NCBI GenBank assembly: GCA_022574295.1
Contig: JACZSJ010000007.1
Location: 1 to 51,279 of the forward strand
Length of the DNA: 51,279 nt
Direction of reading: 5' to 3'
DNA from: Pseudomonadota bacterium
GTDB taxonomy: Bacteria; Pseudomonadota; Gammaproteobacteria; Eutrophobiales; Eutrophobiaceae
Each line of letters opens with the position of its first letter. Within the stretch, counting starts at the first letter, position 1. The translations under genes and the position numbers were made by a program. Below, one piece after another: positions 20,671 through 31,116 of the stretch. Below the pieces are notes generated by a model. That model had not been told where the DNA came from and searched no databases. It was given only the letters and a program-made list of their open reading frames with translations.

Positions 20671-21856
20671 ACCACAGCAAGCCATTCCCAGAAGTCATAT
20701 ATCGGCAACAAATGGTTTGTTTCGACCCTATGATGCATGGTTGATGACAGTGATCTTTTTACTCCTTGGCCTTGGACTTGTTATGGTGGCTTCATCATCC
20801 ATGGCAATCGCTGATCGTCAGTTTCATGAGCCCCTGCATTATTTCTGGAGACAAATGTTTTCAGTGGCAATCGGCATGAGTTTCATTATTGCTGCTTTGA
20901 AAATTCCATTGTCAGTGTGGGAGTTTTTAAGCGTTCCACTGCTTGTCCTTGGTCTGTTATTACTTATTCTCGTTTTAATTCCTGGCGTAGGCAGAGAAGT
21001 CAATGGCAGTACACGGTGGATCAGTATGGGGTCGCTCGCACTACAGGCATCCGAGCCTGTCAAATTATGCGTCATTGTCTATCTCGCAGGCTATATGGTG
21101 CGCCATGGTGAGCAAGTCAGAAATAATTTTGCAGGGTTTATCAGGCCTATCTGTGTTCTGACCATCGTTGCAGGTTTGTTGTTGCTGGAACCTGACTATG
21201 GTTCGTGTGTTGTTTTGTTCGCCACAGCACTGGGGATGCTGTTTATGGGTGGTGTTCCACTTGGCAGATTTTTTGCCTGGGTGTTAACCGCCGTGGTGGT
21301 TCTTGCCAGTCTGGCAATCCTGTCACCTTATCGACTACAAAGATTAATGAGCTTTGTTGACCCCTGGCAGGATCCTTTTAATAGTGGATTTCAACTGACT
21401 CAGGCATTAATTGCATTTGGACGTGGCGATTGGTTTGGTGTTGGTCTGGGCAGTAGTGTACAGAAATTGTTTTACCTGCCCGAAGCCCATACTGATTTTG
21501 TGTTTTCCGTATTTGCTGAAGAGTTCGGGTTGATGGGCACAACTATCCTTATTTTATTGTTTAGCTTTCTGGTATGGAGGGCCTTTGTCATCGGGCACAT
21601 AGCAGAGCGAATGGGAAAGCTGTTCGCCGCCTATCTTGCCTATGGTATTGGTTTGATTATTGGCGTTCAGGTCTTTATTAACATGGGCGTTAACCTTGGT
21701 GTATTACCGACGAAAGGACTGACCCTGCCGCTGCTGAGCTACGGCGGTAATAGCATGATAATTACCTGTTTGTTGCTGGGTATCTTATTGCGTGTAGAAG
21801 TAGAAAATCGACAAATAAAACGGTTACCTGATGAGACGAAGTGCTATGCAGAGTAA
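20663..21856 (+). CDS. ftsW: Lipid II polymerase/cell division protein FtsW
   Basis: SEDS-family multi-TM; GRGDWFGVGLGSSVQKLFYLPEAHTDFVF and LPTKGLTLPLLSYGG. Confidence 0.95.
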   Translation: MYRPQQAIPRSHISATNGLFRPYDAWLMTVIFLLLGLGLVMVASSSMAIADRQFHEPLHYFWRQMFSVAIGMSFIIAALKIPLSVWEFLSVPLLVLGLLLLILVLIPGVGREVNGSTRWISMGSLALQASEPVKLCVIVYLAGYMVRHGEQVRNNFAGFIRPICVLTIVAGLLLLEPDYGSCVVLFATALGMLFMGGVPLGRFFAWVLTAVVVLASLAILSPYRLQRLMSFVDPWQDPFNSGFQLTQALIAFGRGDWFGVGLGSSVQKLFYLPEAHTDFVFSVFAEEFGLMGTTILILLFSFLVWRAFVIGHIAERMGKLFAAYLAYGIGLIIGVQVFINMGVNLGVLPTKGLTLPLLSYGGNSMIITCLLLGILLRVEVENRQIKRLPDETKCYAE

Positions 21857-22961
21857 ACCCATGAGGAATAGACCCCAGGGAAATAGACCAATCCTGATCA
21901 TGGCGGGTGGAACAGGTGGGCATATCTATCCAGCATTGGCCGTTGCTGATTGTTTGCGGGACAGAGGTATCCCCCTGTTATGGCTCGGTACGAAAACAGG
22001 TCTTGAGGCCAAAATTGTTCCGGAAAAAGGCTATCAACTATTAACCATTAACATTAGTGGCCTACGTGGAAAGGGATTCTTGCGCTGGATCATCGCACCG
22101 CTATCCATTTTTATGGCGGTGGCTCAATCGATCATTTTGTTCATAAATCACAAGCCAATCGCTGTGCTGGGAATGGGAGGCTTTGCCAGTGGGCCCGGTG
22201 GCATTGCTGCATGGCTAATGCGTATACCGCTGTGTGTACATGAACAGAACGCAGTTGCCGGGTTGACGAATCGGCTCCTGGCACCACTCGCACGTATTGT
22301 GATGGAGGCTTTTCCAAATACTTTTCGCTCATCAATAAATGCAAGGGTGACAGGTAATCCTGTGCGTGAAGAGATTGTCGAAATAGCGACTCCGGAAGAT
22401 CGGTTTCAGGGTCGCGCTGATAATTGTTTACGGGTTCTGGTTGTCGGTGGAAGTCTTGGTGCCAGGGCATTGAATGAGGTTGTTCCTGATGCGCTTTCTA
22501 TTCTTGGAGATGAAATAAATTTTCAGATAAAGCACCAAACAGGTGATAGTCACCTGGATTCAACCAAAGCGCGTTACCAGTCTTTAAATATTTCTGTTGA
22601 ACCGCAAGCCTATATTGAGGACATGGCGGCAGCTTATGAGTGGTCTGATCTTGTGTTATGCAGAGCAGGTGCTATGACCGTGGCTGAAATTGCTGCGGCA
22701 GGTGTTGCAGCGATCCTTGTGCCATATCCTTTTGCGGTCGATGACCATCAAACGGCCAATGCACATTATTTAAGTCGTCAGGGCGGTGCCGTCCTGATCC
22801 AGGAAGCAGAATTGAATGGACAAGGTCTGGCCCGGTTATTTAGAGATTTCTCACGGGACCGTGACGGTTTGCTCAGGATGGCAAAGATCTCCCGATCTTT
22901 GTCCAGATCGGGGGCAACAGATCATGTCGCTGATTTGTGCATGGAGGTGGCTTGTGCCTGA
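21846..22961 (+). CDS. murG: UDP-GlcNAc transferase MurG
   Basis: MAGGTGGHIYPALA, GMGGFASGPGG, LVVGGSLGARALNE, CRAGAMTVAE motifs. Confidence 0.96.
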   Translation: MQSKPMRNRPQGNRPILIMAGGTGGHIYPALAVADCLRDRGIPLLWLGTKTGLEAKIVPEKGYQLLTINISGLRGKGFLRWIIAPLSIFMAVAQSIILFINHKPIAVLGMGGFASGPGGIAAWLMRIPLCVHEQNAVAGLTNRLLAPLARIVMEAFPNTFRSSINARVTGNPVREEIVEIATPEDRFQGRADNCLRVLVVGGSLGARALNEVVPDALSILGDEINFQIKHQTGDSHLDSTKARYQSLNISVEPQAYIEDMAAAYEWSDLVLCRAGAMTVAEIAAAGVAAILVPYPFAVDDHQTANAHYLSRQGGAVLIQEAELNGQGLARLFRDFSRDRDGLLRMAKISRSLSRSGATDHVADLCMEVACA

Positions 22962-23007
22962 ACATCGAAATAACACGATGGGAAATTGTGCCAAGGGTGA
23001 GAATACA

Positions 23008-24393
23008 ATGGATCGGGTAAACCATATTCACTTTGTGGGCATCGGCGGTGCAGGCATGAGTGGTATTGCTGAAGTACTACATAACCTGGGATATCAAATA
23101 TCAGGTTCAGATATGCGGGAAAGCCGCGTGACAAATCATTTGCGTTCTCTTGGTATTAAAGTTGAGCTCAATCATCATCGGGCACAGGTAAATGGGTGTG
23201 ATGTGGTGGTTGTTTCCAGTGCAATTGCTGATGATAATCCTGAATTGATTGAAGCACGTGAGAAGAGAATACCTGTGATACCACGTGCAGAAATGCTGGC
23301 TGAACTGATGCGTTTCCAGCAAGGGATCGCCGTTGCCGGAACGCACGGTAAGACAACGACCACGAGCCTGGTTGCCAGCATCCTTGCCGAAGGTGGGCTT
23401 GATCCGACTTATGTGATTGGCGGATTACTTAACAGCTCTGGCACGCACGCACGCCTGGGCACAGGGAAATATCTGGTTGCTGAAGCAGATGAAAGTGATG
23501 CTTCATTTCTACATCTACAACCAACAATTGCAATTCTTACCAATGTTGATGCCGATCATCTCGAAACCTATGGCGGTGATATAAATTGCCTGCAAGATAA
23601 CTTTATCGAATTCCTTCATCACCTGCCGTTTCATGGTTTGGCCATTATCTGTCTGGATGATGAAGGTGTCAGAAAAATCATGGGAAGTATTTTGAAACCT
23701 TTCAAAACGTATGGTTTTGATCCGGGAGCGGATTATTTCGCACATGATGTACATCACCAAGGACAGCAAAGCTGGTTTCAGGTTTCCCGGGCAGACTGCA
23801 GGGAATGGTTGCAGGTGAAATTAAACCTGCCTGGTAAACACAATGTTTTAAATGCATTGGCTGCAATTGCCGTTGCGCATGAAGTGGGTGTTGCTGATGC
23901 TTCGATCATCAGTGCACTGGCTGGATTCCAGGGAATTGCCCGACGCTGTCAGGTATTGGGTGATTTAACAATTCAAGGCAAGAAGGTTCTGATTATTGAT
24001 GACTATGCACACCACCCCCGTGAAATAGATGCAACATTACAGGCTGTTCGGTCGGGGTGGCCAGACAAGCGAGTCGTGGTCATTTTTCAACCACATCGTT
24101 ATACCAGGACCAGGGATCTGTTCGAGGATTTTTGTCAGGTGCTTGCCGAAACCGACAGACTGTTATTACTGGAAATATACAGTGCCGGTGAAAAACCTGT
24201 TGCTGGTGCAGATGGTCGGTCATTGTGTCGGGCAATTCGCCAGAGAGGGCAGGTTGACCCCATTTTTATTGAGAAACGGGAAGAGATACCTCAGTTACTG
24301 GAAAACTTTGTCGAAGAAAATGATCTGCTATTGGTGTTAGGTGCAGGGGATGTCGGTTTGGTATCTGCGGGTTTGTTACAGCAGTACGGGTAA
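23008..24393 (+). CDS. murC: UDP-N-acetylmuramate--L-alanine ligase MurC
   Basis: HFVGIGGAGMSGIAEVL, AGTHGKTTTTSLVA, DDYAHHPREIDAT motifs; conserved start at 23008 (track ORF begins inside murG). Confidence 0.96.
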   Translation: MDRVNHIHFVGIGGAGMSGIAEVLHNLGYQISGSDMRESRVTNHLRSLGIKVELNHHRAQVNGCDVVVVSSAIADDNPELIEAREKRIPVIPRAEMLAELMRFQQGIAVAGTHGKTTTTSLVASILAEGGLDPTYVIGGLLNSSGTHARLGTGKYLVAEADESDASFLHLQPTIAILTNVDADHLETYGGDINCLQDNFIEFLHHLPFHGLAIICLDDEGVRKIMGSILKPFKTYGFDPGADYFAHDVHHQGQQSWFQVSRADCREWLQVKLNLPGKHNVLNALAAIAVAHEVGVADASIISALAGFQGIARRCQVLGDLTIQGKKVLIIDDYAHHPREIDATLQAVRSGWPDKRVVVIFQPHRYTRTRDLFEDFCQVLAETDRLLLLEIYSAGEKPVAGADGRSLCRAIRQRGQVDPIFIEKREEIPQLLENFVEENDLLLVLGAGDVGLVSAGLLQQYG

Positions 24394-24489
24394 AAGGGGC
24401 ATTGAGAAATAAAGGTGCAAAACGAAATAAATGAATTTTATGAACAATCAAATCAGTCTGGAATATGGGCGTATGAACCTACGACTCAT

Positions 24490-25407
24490 ATGAAAAAAAG
24501 TAAGCAACAGGCAACTGAGATTCGCGGTGTCATGAAATTGAATGAGCCAATGATGAAACATACCTCATGGAGGACAGGGGGATGCGCCGAACGTTATTTT
24601 AAACCCGCTGATATTGATGATCTTTGCTGTTTCCTTGGGCAATTGGCTAAGGATGAACCTCTTTTATGGCTCGGTTTGGGAAGTAATCTTCTGGTGCGCG
24701 ATGGAGGGTTGAAAGGAACAGTGATTGCGCTATCTGGTGTATTAAATGATTGTCGTATTTACGATGGTGTAAACATGCATGTGGGTGTCGGGGTCGCTTG
24801 CGCGAAGGTCGCGCGAATGAGTGTGAAATCTGAATTAACGAGTGGAGAATTTCTGGCAGGTATCCCAGGGACGATGGGAGGTGCACTGGCCATGAACGCA
24901 GGGGCCTTTGGTGAAGAAACCTGGAACATTGTTTGCAGTGTTGAAACAGTCAATCGACAAGGTCAAAAAATCAAAAGAGCAGCATCGGATTTTGAGATAG
25001 GTTACCGCTATGTAAATTTACCTGAAGATGAGTGGTTTATTTCTGCAGAGCTATTACTTAAACCTGATGAAGGTGGAAAGGGGGTCGAACGAATACAGGC
25101 ATTTTTAAATCAGCGAGCCGAAAGTCAACCAACAGGTAAAGCCAGTTGTGGCTCTGTATTCCGTAATCCTGACAATGATTATGCAGCCAGATTAATTGAA
25201 GCTAGCGGACTTAAAGGCAAGTTTGTGGGCAAGGCTTGTGTCTCGGAAAAGCATGCGAATTTTATTATCAATTCAGGGAATGCAAGTGCTGCAGACATTG
25301 AATCGTTAATTCTGTTCATTCAGGAAAAGGTCATGCTTGATCATGGAGTGGAACTTGTTCCTGAAGTCAAAATCGTTGGTGAGCAAGCATGTCATGACGG
25401 TTTTTGA
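24490..25407 (+). CDS. murB: UDP-N-acetylenolpyruvoylglucosamine reductase MurB
   Basis: TSWRTGGCAERYFKP, LGLGSNLLVRDGG, GIPGTMGGALAMNAGAFG, SCGSVFRNP motifs. Confidence 0.95.
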   Translation: MKKSKQQATEIRGVMKLNEPMMKHTSWRTGGCAERYFKPADIDDLCCFLGQLAKDEPLLWLGLGSNLLVRDGGLKGTVIALSGVLNDCRIYDGVNMHVGVGVACAKVARMSVKSELTSGEFLAGIPGTMGGALAMNAGAFGEETWNIVCSVETVNRQGQKIKRAASDFEIGYRYVNLPEDEWFISAELLLKPDEGGKGVERIQAFLNQRAESQPTGKASCGSVFRNPDNDYAARLIEASGLKGKFVGKACVSEKHANFIINSGNASAADIESLILFIQEKVMLDHGVELVPEVKIVGEQACHDGF

Positions 25408-26317
25408 TAAAACAATGAACTTCGGGAAGGTTGCAGTAATGATGGGAGGGTCGTCAGCTGAACGGGAAATTTCTCTGCAGAGTGGGCAAGCGGTCCTTGA
25501 TGCATTGCAAAGGCAGAAAATCGATGCACACATTGTCGATCCTCAGAAAGATATGATGACTCAACTGGAAAAGGGAAAATATGATCGTGTATTTATCGCA
25601 CTACATGGGCGGGGCGGAGAAGATGGCTTGATGCAAGGCATGCTGGAAACGTTGGGATTACCTTACACGGGCAGTGGTGTCCTGGGCTCTTCTTTGGCGA
25701 TGGATAAGTGTCGAAGTAAGCGTATTTGGCAAAGCTATGAAATTCCCACACCGCCTTTCGTTGAACTGGATGAGCATTCTGATTGGGTTGATGTCGCCAA
25801 ATATTTAGGGCTGCCTTTAATTGTCAAACCTGTCAGAGAAGGTTCAAGTTATGGTGCCAGCAAGGTGAAGGAATTAAATGAGATGGAAAATGCATGGCGA
25901 CAAGCGTGTGAATATGATGAAAGGGTGATGGCTGAATCATGGATTGAGGGTGACGAATACACTGTTTCTATTTTAGCTGATGAAAGCTTGCCCATGATTC
26001 GACTGGAAACGCCGCGAGAATTTTATGACTACGAAGCAAAATATATTGCCGAGTCAACCCAGTACCATTGTCCAAGTGGTCTGGACGTTGAGATTGAAAA
26101 TGAATTGAGCAAATTGGCAGTTGATGCTTTTCAGGCACTGGATGCTAGTGGTTGGGGACGTGTTGACCTGATGGTGGATGCCAATGGTAAACCCTGGTTG
26201 ATAGAAGTAAACACGATCCCGGGGATGACCAGTCATAGTTTAGTGCCTATGTCTGCAAAGGGGGCGGGCATAAATTTTGATGAATTAACGCTAAAGATAT
26301 TGGCGACCAGTTTGTGA
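25394..26317 (+). CDS. ddl: D-alanine--D-alanine ligase
   Basis: VMMGGSSAEREISLQSG, LHGRGGEDG, VKPVREGSSYG, WLIEVNTIPGMT motifs. Confidence 0.95.
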   Translation: MTVFDKTMNFGKVAVMMGGSSAEREISLQSGQAVLDALQRQKIDAHIVDPQKDMMTQLEKGKYDRVFIALHGRGGEDGLMQGMLETLGLPYTGSGVLGSSLAMDKCRSKRIWQSYEIPTPPFVELDEHSDWVDVAKYLGLPLIVKPVREGSSYGASKVKELNEMENAWRQACEYDERVMAESWIEGDEYTVSILADESLPMIRLETPREFYDYEAKYIAESTQYHCPSGLDVEIENELSKLAVDAFQALDASGWGRVDLMVDANGKPWLIEVNTIPGMTSHSLVPMSAKGAGINFDELTLKILATSL

Positions 26318-26333
26318 GAATGATGAGCATATT

Positions 26334-27110
26334 ATGCAAGCAATACTGACAATGAATGGAAATGCAGATAACGGTCTTGATATACATGACCATTCTGCAC
26401 ACGCTAACAGTTTGCTTGGTGGATTGATGGCTGTATTGGTTACAACAGTCATTGTCGCGGGATCATTATGGATGATGAAACCTACCACGCTGCCCATTAA
26501 GCAGGTTCATATTGAGGGTGAATTTCTGCGGCTTGATACAAATCGTATGCAGGAGTTGGTAAGTGACAAGGTCAGGGGTGGCTTTTTTAACATTAATGTC
26601 GCAGCGATACGTAACACATTGATAGCATTGCCCTGGGTTAAGGAAGTTTCGGTTCATCGGATCTGGCCGGATGGTTTAAGGGTTGTTGTCAATGAACAAA
26701 CGGCAGTTGTCAAATGGAATGAAACCGGGTTATTAAATGATCAAGGTCATTACTTCGCACCAGAGAAAGATTCATTTCCTAATGGTCTTCCTGTGCTCGA
26801 AGGGCCCGAAGATTCCCAGGAATTGTTATTAAAAAGACTCAAACTGTTAAAACAGTTCTACGGTCTGTCCGTAGTGCGTTTGCGTTTGAATGAAAGACGC
26901 GCCTGGCAGTTTCAATTAGATAGTGGACTGAGTGTGGTGCTGGGCAGAAAAGATTTTGAGAGCCGCATTGATCGATTTGTGCATGTGGTTATCAAAAATA
27001 TGGGTGAAAAACTGTCTCAGGCCAGGGAAATTGATATGCGTTATACCAATGGTTTTGCCGTCCGTTGGAAGCAACGTGCAATTGAAAATATTGAGAGCGG
27101 AGTTAAATAA
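26334..27110 (+). CDS. ftsQ: Cell division protein FtsQ
   Basis: Single TM then POTRA-like domain (INVAAIRNTLIALPWVKEVSVHRIWPDGLRVVVNEQ); between ddl and ftsA. Confidence 0.94.
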   Translation: MQAILTMNGNADNGLDIHDHSAHANSLLGGLMAVLVTTVIVAGSLWMMKPTTLPIKQVHIEGEFLRLDTNRMQELVSDKVRGGFFNINVAAIRNTLIALPWVKEVSVHRIWPDGLRVVVNEQTAVVKWNETGLLNDQGHYFAPEKDSFPNGLPVLEGPEDSQELLLKRLKLLKQFYGLSVVRLRLNERRAWQFQLDSGLSVVLGRKDFESRIDRFVHVVIKNMGEKLSQAREIDMRYTNGFAVRWKQRAIENIESGVK

Positions 27111-27112
27111 TA

Positions 27113-28339
27113 ATGGCGAAAAAGATGGACAAAAATCTTATCGTTGGTCTGGATATTGGGACATCCAAAGTGGTTGCAATTGTGGGTGAAATATCCAGTG
27201 AAGACGATATTGAAATCATTGGTCTGGGATCCAGCCGATCTCGGGGCCTTAAGAAAGGGGTTGTCGTTAATATTGAATCCACGGTTCATTCTATCCAGCG
27301 TGCCATAGAAGAGGCCGAATTGATGGCGGGTTGTGAAATACATTCTGTATTTGCGGGTATTGCGGGGAGTCATATCCGTAGTCTTAACTCTCACGGAATC
27401 GTTGCGATTCGTGATCATGAAGTGGCGATGAGTGATGTCGATCGTGTTATTGATGCCGCACGCGCTGTAGCTATCCCGGCTGATCAAAAAATACTTCATA
27501 TTCTCCCTCAGGAGTTTGTTATCGACCATCAGGAAGGGATTAAGGAACCTATTGGAATGTCTGGTGTCAGGCTTGAAGCAAAAGTACATATAGTTACGGG
27601 TGCGGTAAGTGCGGCGCAAAATATTATCAAGTGTGTACGACGTTGTGGACTTGAGGTTGACGACGTAATTCTTGAACAGCTTGCATCAAGTTATGCCGTG
27701 CTTACAGAAGATGAAAAAGAACTAGGTATTTGCCTGGTTGATATCGGAGGTGGTACCACCGATATTGCTGTGTTCACAGATGGTGCGATCCACCATACAG
27801 CAGTGATTCCTATTGCTGGGGATCAGGTCACAAATGATATCGCCATTGCATTGCGTACGCCGACACAACATGCCGAAGACATCAAGGTGCAATATGCCTG
27901 CGCGTTAACACAATTGGCAAATCCTGAAGAGACGATAGATGTCCCCGGCGTTGGAGAACGTCCTTCCCGTCGACTAGCAAGACAAACATTAGCGGAAGTA
28001 GTTGAACCTCGCTATGAAGAGTTATTCACATTCGTTCAGGCAGAATTACGACGAAGTGGTTTTGAAGATTTGATTGCTGCAGGCATCGTGATGACGGGTG
28101 GCAGTTCAAAGATGGAAGGAGTAGTTGAACTTGCAGAGGAAATTTTTCACATGCCAGTAAGACTTGGTTTGCCACAACATGTCTCAGGATTGGCTGATGT
28201 GGTCAAGAATCCGATTTATTCAACAGGCGTCGGCTTATTGTTGTTTGGTCGCAAGCAAATGCAAGAAGGTTTCTCGGCATTAAGGGGGAGTGATGGGATG
28301 TGGGAAAGAATGAAGAGCTGGTTTCAAGGTAATTTTTAG
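27113..28339 (+). CDS. ftsA: Cell division protein FtsA
   Basis: VGLDIGTSKVVAIVGE, DIGGGTTDIAVF, GIVMTGGSSKMEG, C-terminal amphipathic MWERMKSWFQGNF. Confidence 0.97.
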   Translation: MAKKMDKNLIVGLDIGTSKVVAIVGEISSEDDIEIIGLGSSRSRGLKKGVVVNIESTVHSIQRAIEEAELMAGCEIHSVFAGIAGSHIRSLNSHGIVAIRDHEVAMSDVDRVIDAARAVAIPADQKILHILPQEFVIDHQEGIKEPIGMSGVRLEAKVHIVTGAVSAAQNIIKCVRRCGLEVDDVILEQLASSYAVLTEDEKELGICLVDIGGGTTDIAVFTDGAIHHTAVIPIAGDQVTNDIAIALRTPTQHAEDIKVQYACALTQLANPEETIDVPGVGERPSRRLARQTLAEVVEPRYEELFTFVQAELRRSGFEDLIAAGIVMTGGSSKMEGVVELAEEIFHMPVRLGLPQHVSGLADVVKNPIYSTGVGLLLFGRKQMQEGFSALRGSDGMWERMKSWFQGNF

Positions 28340-28369
28340 AGGGTAATTTTTAAAGTTTAATTTTTAGAT
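28328..28369 (+). repeat. Three tandem 14-bp imperfect repeats spanning the ftsA stop and ftsA-ftsZ spacer
   Basis: GGTAATTTTTAGAG / GGTAATTTTTAAAG / TTTAATTTTTAGAT. Confidence 0.85.
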
Positions 28370-28384
28370 GAGGAGATATATGTC

Positions 28385-29521
28385 ATGTTTGAATTTATAG
28401 ATACTGACAATCAGGCTGCCATTATCAAAGTTATAGGTGTTGGTGGTGGTGGTGGGAATGCTGTTGAGCATATGCTATCAGGCAATATTGAAGGAGTGGA
28501 ATTTATTTGTGCCAATACTGATGCGCAGGCACTTAATAATTCATCTGCAAAAACTTTATTACAACTGGGAAGGAATATTACAAAAGGTCTGGGTGCAGGA
28601 GCAGATCCTGAAATTGGTCGTCAGGCCGCACTTGAAGATAGAGATCGCATCATGGATGTTCTGGATGGTGCAGATATGATCTTCATTACATCTGGGATGG
28701 GCGGCGGTACTGGTACTGGTGCCGCACCTATTGTTGCTCAGGTAGCGAAAGAAATGGGAATTTTGACTGTTGCGGTTGTTACACGACCTTTTGCTTTCGA
28801 AGGCAAAAAGAGATCAAAAATAGCAGACGAGGGAATTAATGAACTTGGGCAATTTGTGGATTCCCTGATTACGATTCCCAACGAAAAATTATTAGCTGTC
28901 CTGGGTCGTGATATTAGTCTTTTGAATGCATTCGGTGCTGCCAATGATGTTCTACTCGGTGCGGTACAAGGTATTGCAGAACTGATTACTTGTCCTGGTT
29001 TGATTAATGTCGATTTTGCAGATGTCAGGACGGTCATGTCTGAGATGGGGATGGCAATGATGGGCACGGGTAAAGCACAAGGTGAAGATCGTGCTGTTGT
29101 TGCTGCTGAAGCTGCTGTGTCTAGCCCATTACTGGAAGATGTTAATCTCTCGGGTGCACGGGGCATTTTGGTGAATATTACTGCAGGCATGGATATGACA
29201 ATTGGTGAGTTTGACGAGGTGGGTAATACTGTTAAACAATTTGCATCCGATAATGCGACTCTTGTTGTCGGCACCGTCATTGATCCTGATATGAGCGGCG
29301 AAATGCGAGTCACTATCGTAGCAACAGGACTTGGGCACACCACGACGCGGGAAGAAGCGACAAGGGTTCAATTGGTTCAGAATGCAGCGGTGGGTGATTA
29401 CAAGGCGTTTGATCGGCCAACGGTGATGCGTAATCAGGACAAGGAAAAAGATCCGCAAAAAGTTGAAAATGACTCGGAATATCTGGATATTCCCGCCTTT
29501 TTAAGACGTCAGGCGGATTGA
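28385..29521 (+). CDS. ftsZ: Cell division protein FtsZ
   Basis: GGGTGTGAAP tubulin signature, C-terminal YLDIPAFLRRQAD peptide. Confidence 0.98.
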   Translation: MFEFIDTDNQAAIIKVIGVGGGGGNAVEHMLSGNIEGVEFICANTDAQALNNSSAKTLLQLGRNITKGLGAGADPEIGRQAALEDRDRIMDVLDGADMIFITSGMGGGTGTGAAPIVAQVAKEMGILTVAVVTRPFAFEGKKRSKIADEGINELGQFVDSLITIPNEKLLAVLGRDISLLNAFGAANDVLLGAVQGIAELITCPGLINVDFADVRTVMSEMGMAMMGTGKAQGEDRAVVAAEAAVSSPLLEDVNLSGARGILVNITAGMDMTIGEFDEVGNTVKQFASDNATLVVGTVIDPDMSGEMRVTIVATGLGHTTTREEATRVQLVQNAAVGDYKAFDRPTVMRNQDKEKDPQKVENDSEYLDIPAFLRRQAD

Positions 29522-29654
29522 TAAGTGATGTAATTGCCTGATACACTGTGCGCTGGATCTGTTCCTCATCATTTTAGGTTGGTTAGTTAGGTTCGGAAAA
29601 GGCTGGATATCTGGGGAATTCGGGGGCAGATGTATAAAAAGGTCAATAAAATCA

Positions 29655-30566
29655 ATGATAAAGCAACGTACGCTTAAAAATGTTATACGGGCCACGGGGG
29701 TCGGTCTGCATACCGGCAAGAAGATTTTACTCACATTGAGGCCTGCACAAGCGAATGCCGGGATTATTTTTCGCAGGGTAGATCTTGATGATCCGGTCGA
29801 GATTAAGGCTAGACCAGAAAATGTAGGCGATACAAAGCTGTCTACCTCGTTGGTTAAAGACGGCGTCAAAATATCAACCGTTGAACACCTGTTATCTGCG
29901 CTTGCTGGCTTCGGTATAGACAATGCCTATATTGATCTCAGTTCTGATGAAGTGCCAATAATGGATGGTAGTGCTGGGCCATTCGTATTCCTGATCCAGT
30001 CAGCGGGTGTGGAAGAACAAAATGCAGCAAAACAGTTTATGCGGATTAAGGAAAGGGTCCGCGTCGAGGATGGTGATAAATGGGCAATGTTTGAACCATT
30101 CGAAGGCTTTAAAGTGGGTTTCACCATCGAATTTGATCATCCGATGTTTCATGAAGGAAATTGTAAGGCTGAAATAGATTTCTCAACAACCTCCTATGTA
30201 AAGGAAGTAAGTCGCGCCAGGACTTTTGGTTTTATGCGGGATGTTGAGTTGTTGCGAAAGAATAACCTGGCATTGGGTGGCACATTGGACAATGCTATTG
30301 TTGTTGATGATTACAGAATATTGAATGAAGACGGATTGCGATTTGAGGATGAGTGTGTAAAACACAAGATACTCGATGCAATCGGTGATTTATATTTACT
30401 TGGGCATAGTCTGATCGGATCGTTCACAGGGTTTAAATCTGGACACGCATTAAATAATAGATTGTTGAGAGAATTATTGGCCAAAGAATCAGCATGGGAG
30501 TTGGTTAGTTTTGAAGATGAAGTGGATTTGCCCATCTCATTTATGCAGCCTATTGCAGCAACATAA
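29655..30566 (+). CDS. lpxC: UDP-3-O-acyl-N-acetylglucosamine deacetylase LpxC
   Basis: [48 protein letters not shown] motifs. Confidence 0.97.
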   Translation: MIKQRTLKNVIRATGVGLHTGKKILLTLRPAQANAGIIFRRVDLDDPVEIKARPENVGDTKLSTSLVKDGVKISTVEHLLSALAGFGIDNAYIDLSSDEVPIMDGSAGPFVFLIQSAGVEEQNAAKQFMRIKERVRVEDGDKWAMFEPFEGFKVGFTIEFDHPMFHEGNCKAEIDFSTTSYVKEVSRARTFGFMRDVELLRKNNLALGGTLDNAIVVDDYRILNEDGLRFEDECVKHKILDAIGDLYLLGHSLIGSFTGFKSGHALNNRLLRELLAKESAWELVSFEDEVDLPISFMQPIAAT

Positions 30567-30586
30567 CAATAAAATATTTTTGTAAA

Positions 30587-31087
30587 TCATTCTCCGTGGG
30601 TGCTGATTTTTAGAATAGATTTCCGAAGGTCAGGGTCATTGATTGATTCTGCGATATTTTTGATAAAATCTGCAGATTTTTTTGACAGGCGTGCTTTCCT
30701 GGTAGGATTGGTAGCAGAAAATTTAGATTGACTAGTTTTAGGTTGATTAGCTTTGTGATGGATTGGCAAGACTCTTACTCGGACTGTTTTTAAATTGGTT
30801 AATCCGCATTCGAGTTTTGCAAATTTAAGGATATCGGGGATACAGTAGCGCAGTTTGGAGGCCCATGCGGATGTGTCGGCATTCACGGTAAGGGTTTCAT
30901 CAGAGTAGTTGGCAACATTACAATGATTACTTAGAGAAGGGGCAAGATGTTTGTGTAATTTTTCATTGAGTGCACAAATAGCCATTGCATGATGATACAA
31001 CTTATTGAGTTGATCATCGGAACTGATGAGTTCGTTGAATTGACGGGCAATAAGGTTTCTGGTTTTGAGATTTTTTTGGCCAGACAT
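30587..31087 (-). CDS. DUF721 / DciA-like protein (replicative helicase loader family)
   Basis: DUF721-like core with VNADTSAWASKLRYCIPDIL; opposite strand between lpxC and the M23 peptidase, a recurrent gammaproteobacterial position. Confidence 0.7.
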   Translation of the reverse strand: MSGQKNLKTRNLIARQFNELISSDDQLNKLYHHAMAICALNEKLHKHLAPSLSNHCNVANYSDETLTVNADTSAWASKLRYCIPDILKFAKLECGLTNLKTVRVRVLPIHHKANQPKTSQSKFSATNPTRKARLSKKSADFIKNIAESINDPDLRKSILKISTHGE

Positions 31088-31116
31088 AACTTGATGATAG
31101 AGAAAAATAATATTAT

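Noticed and set aside
22816-23007. N-terminal extension of the murC ORF
   Set aside because: Overlaps murG coding sequence in another frame; conserved MurC begins at MDRVNHIHFVGIGG (23008).
28738-29343. 201-aa antisense ORF within ftsZ
   Set aside because: Opposite-strand open frame created by ftsZ codon usage; Ser/Thr/Pro-rich nonsense translation with no family match.
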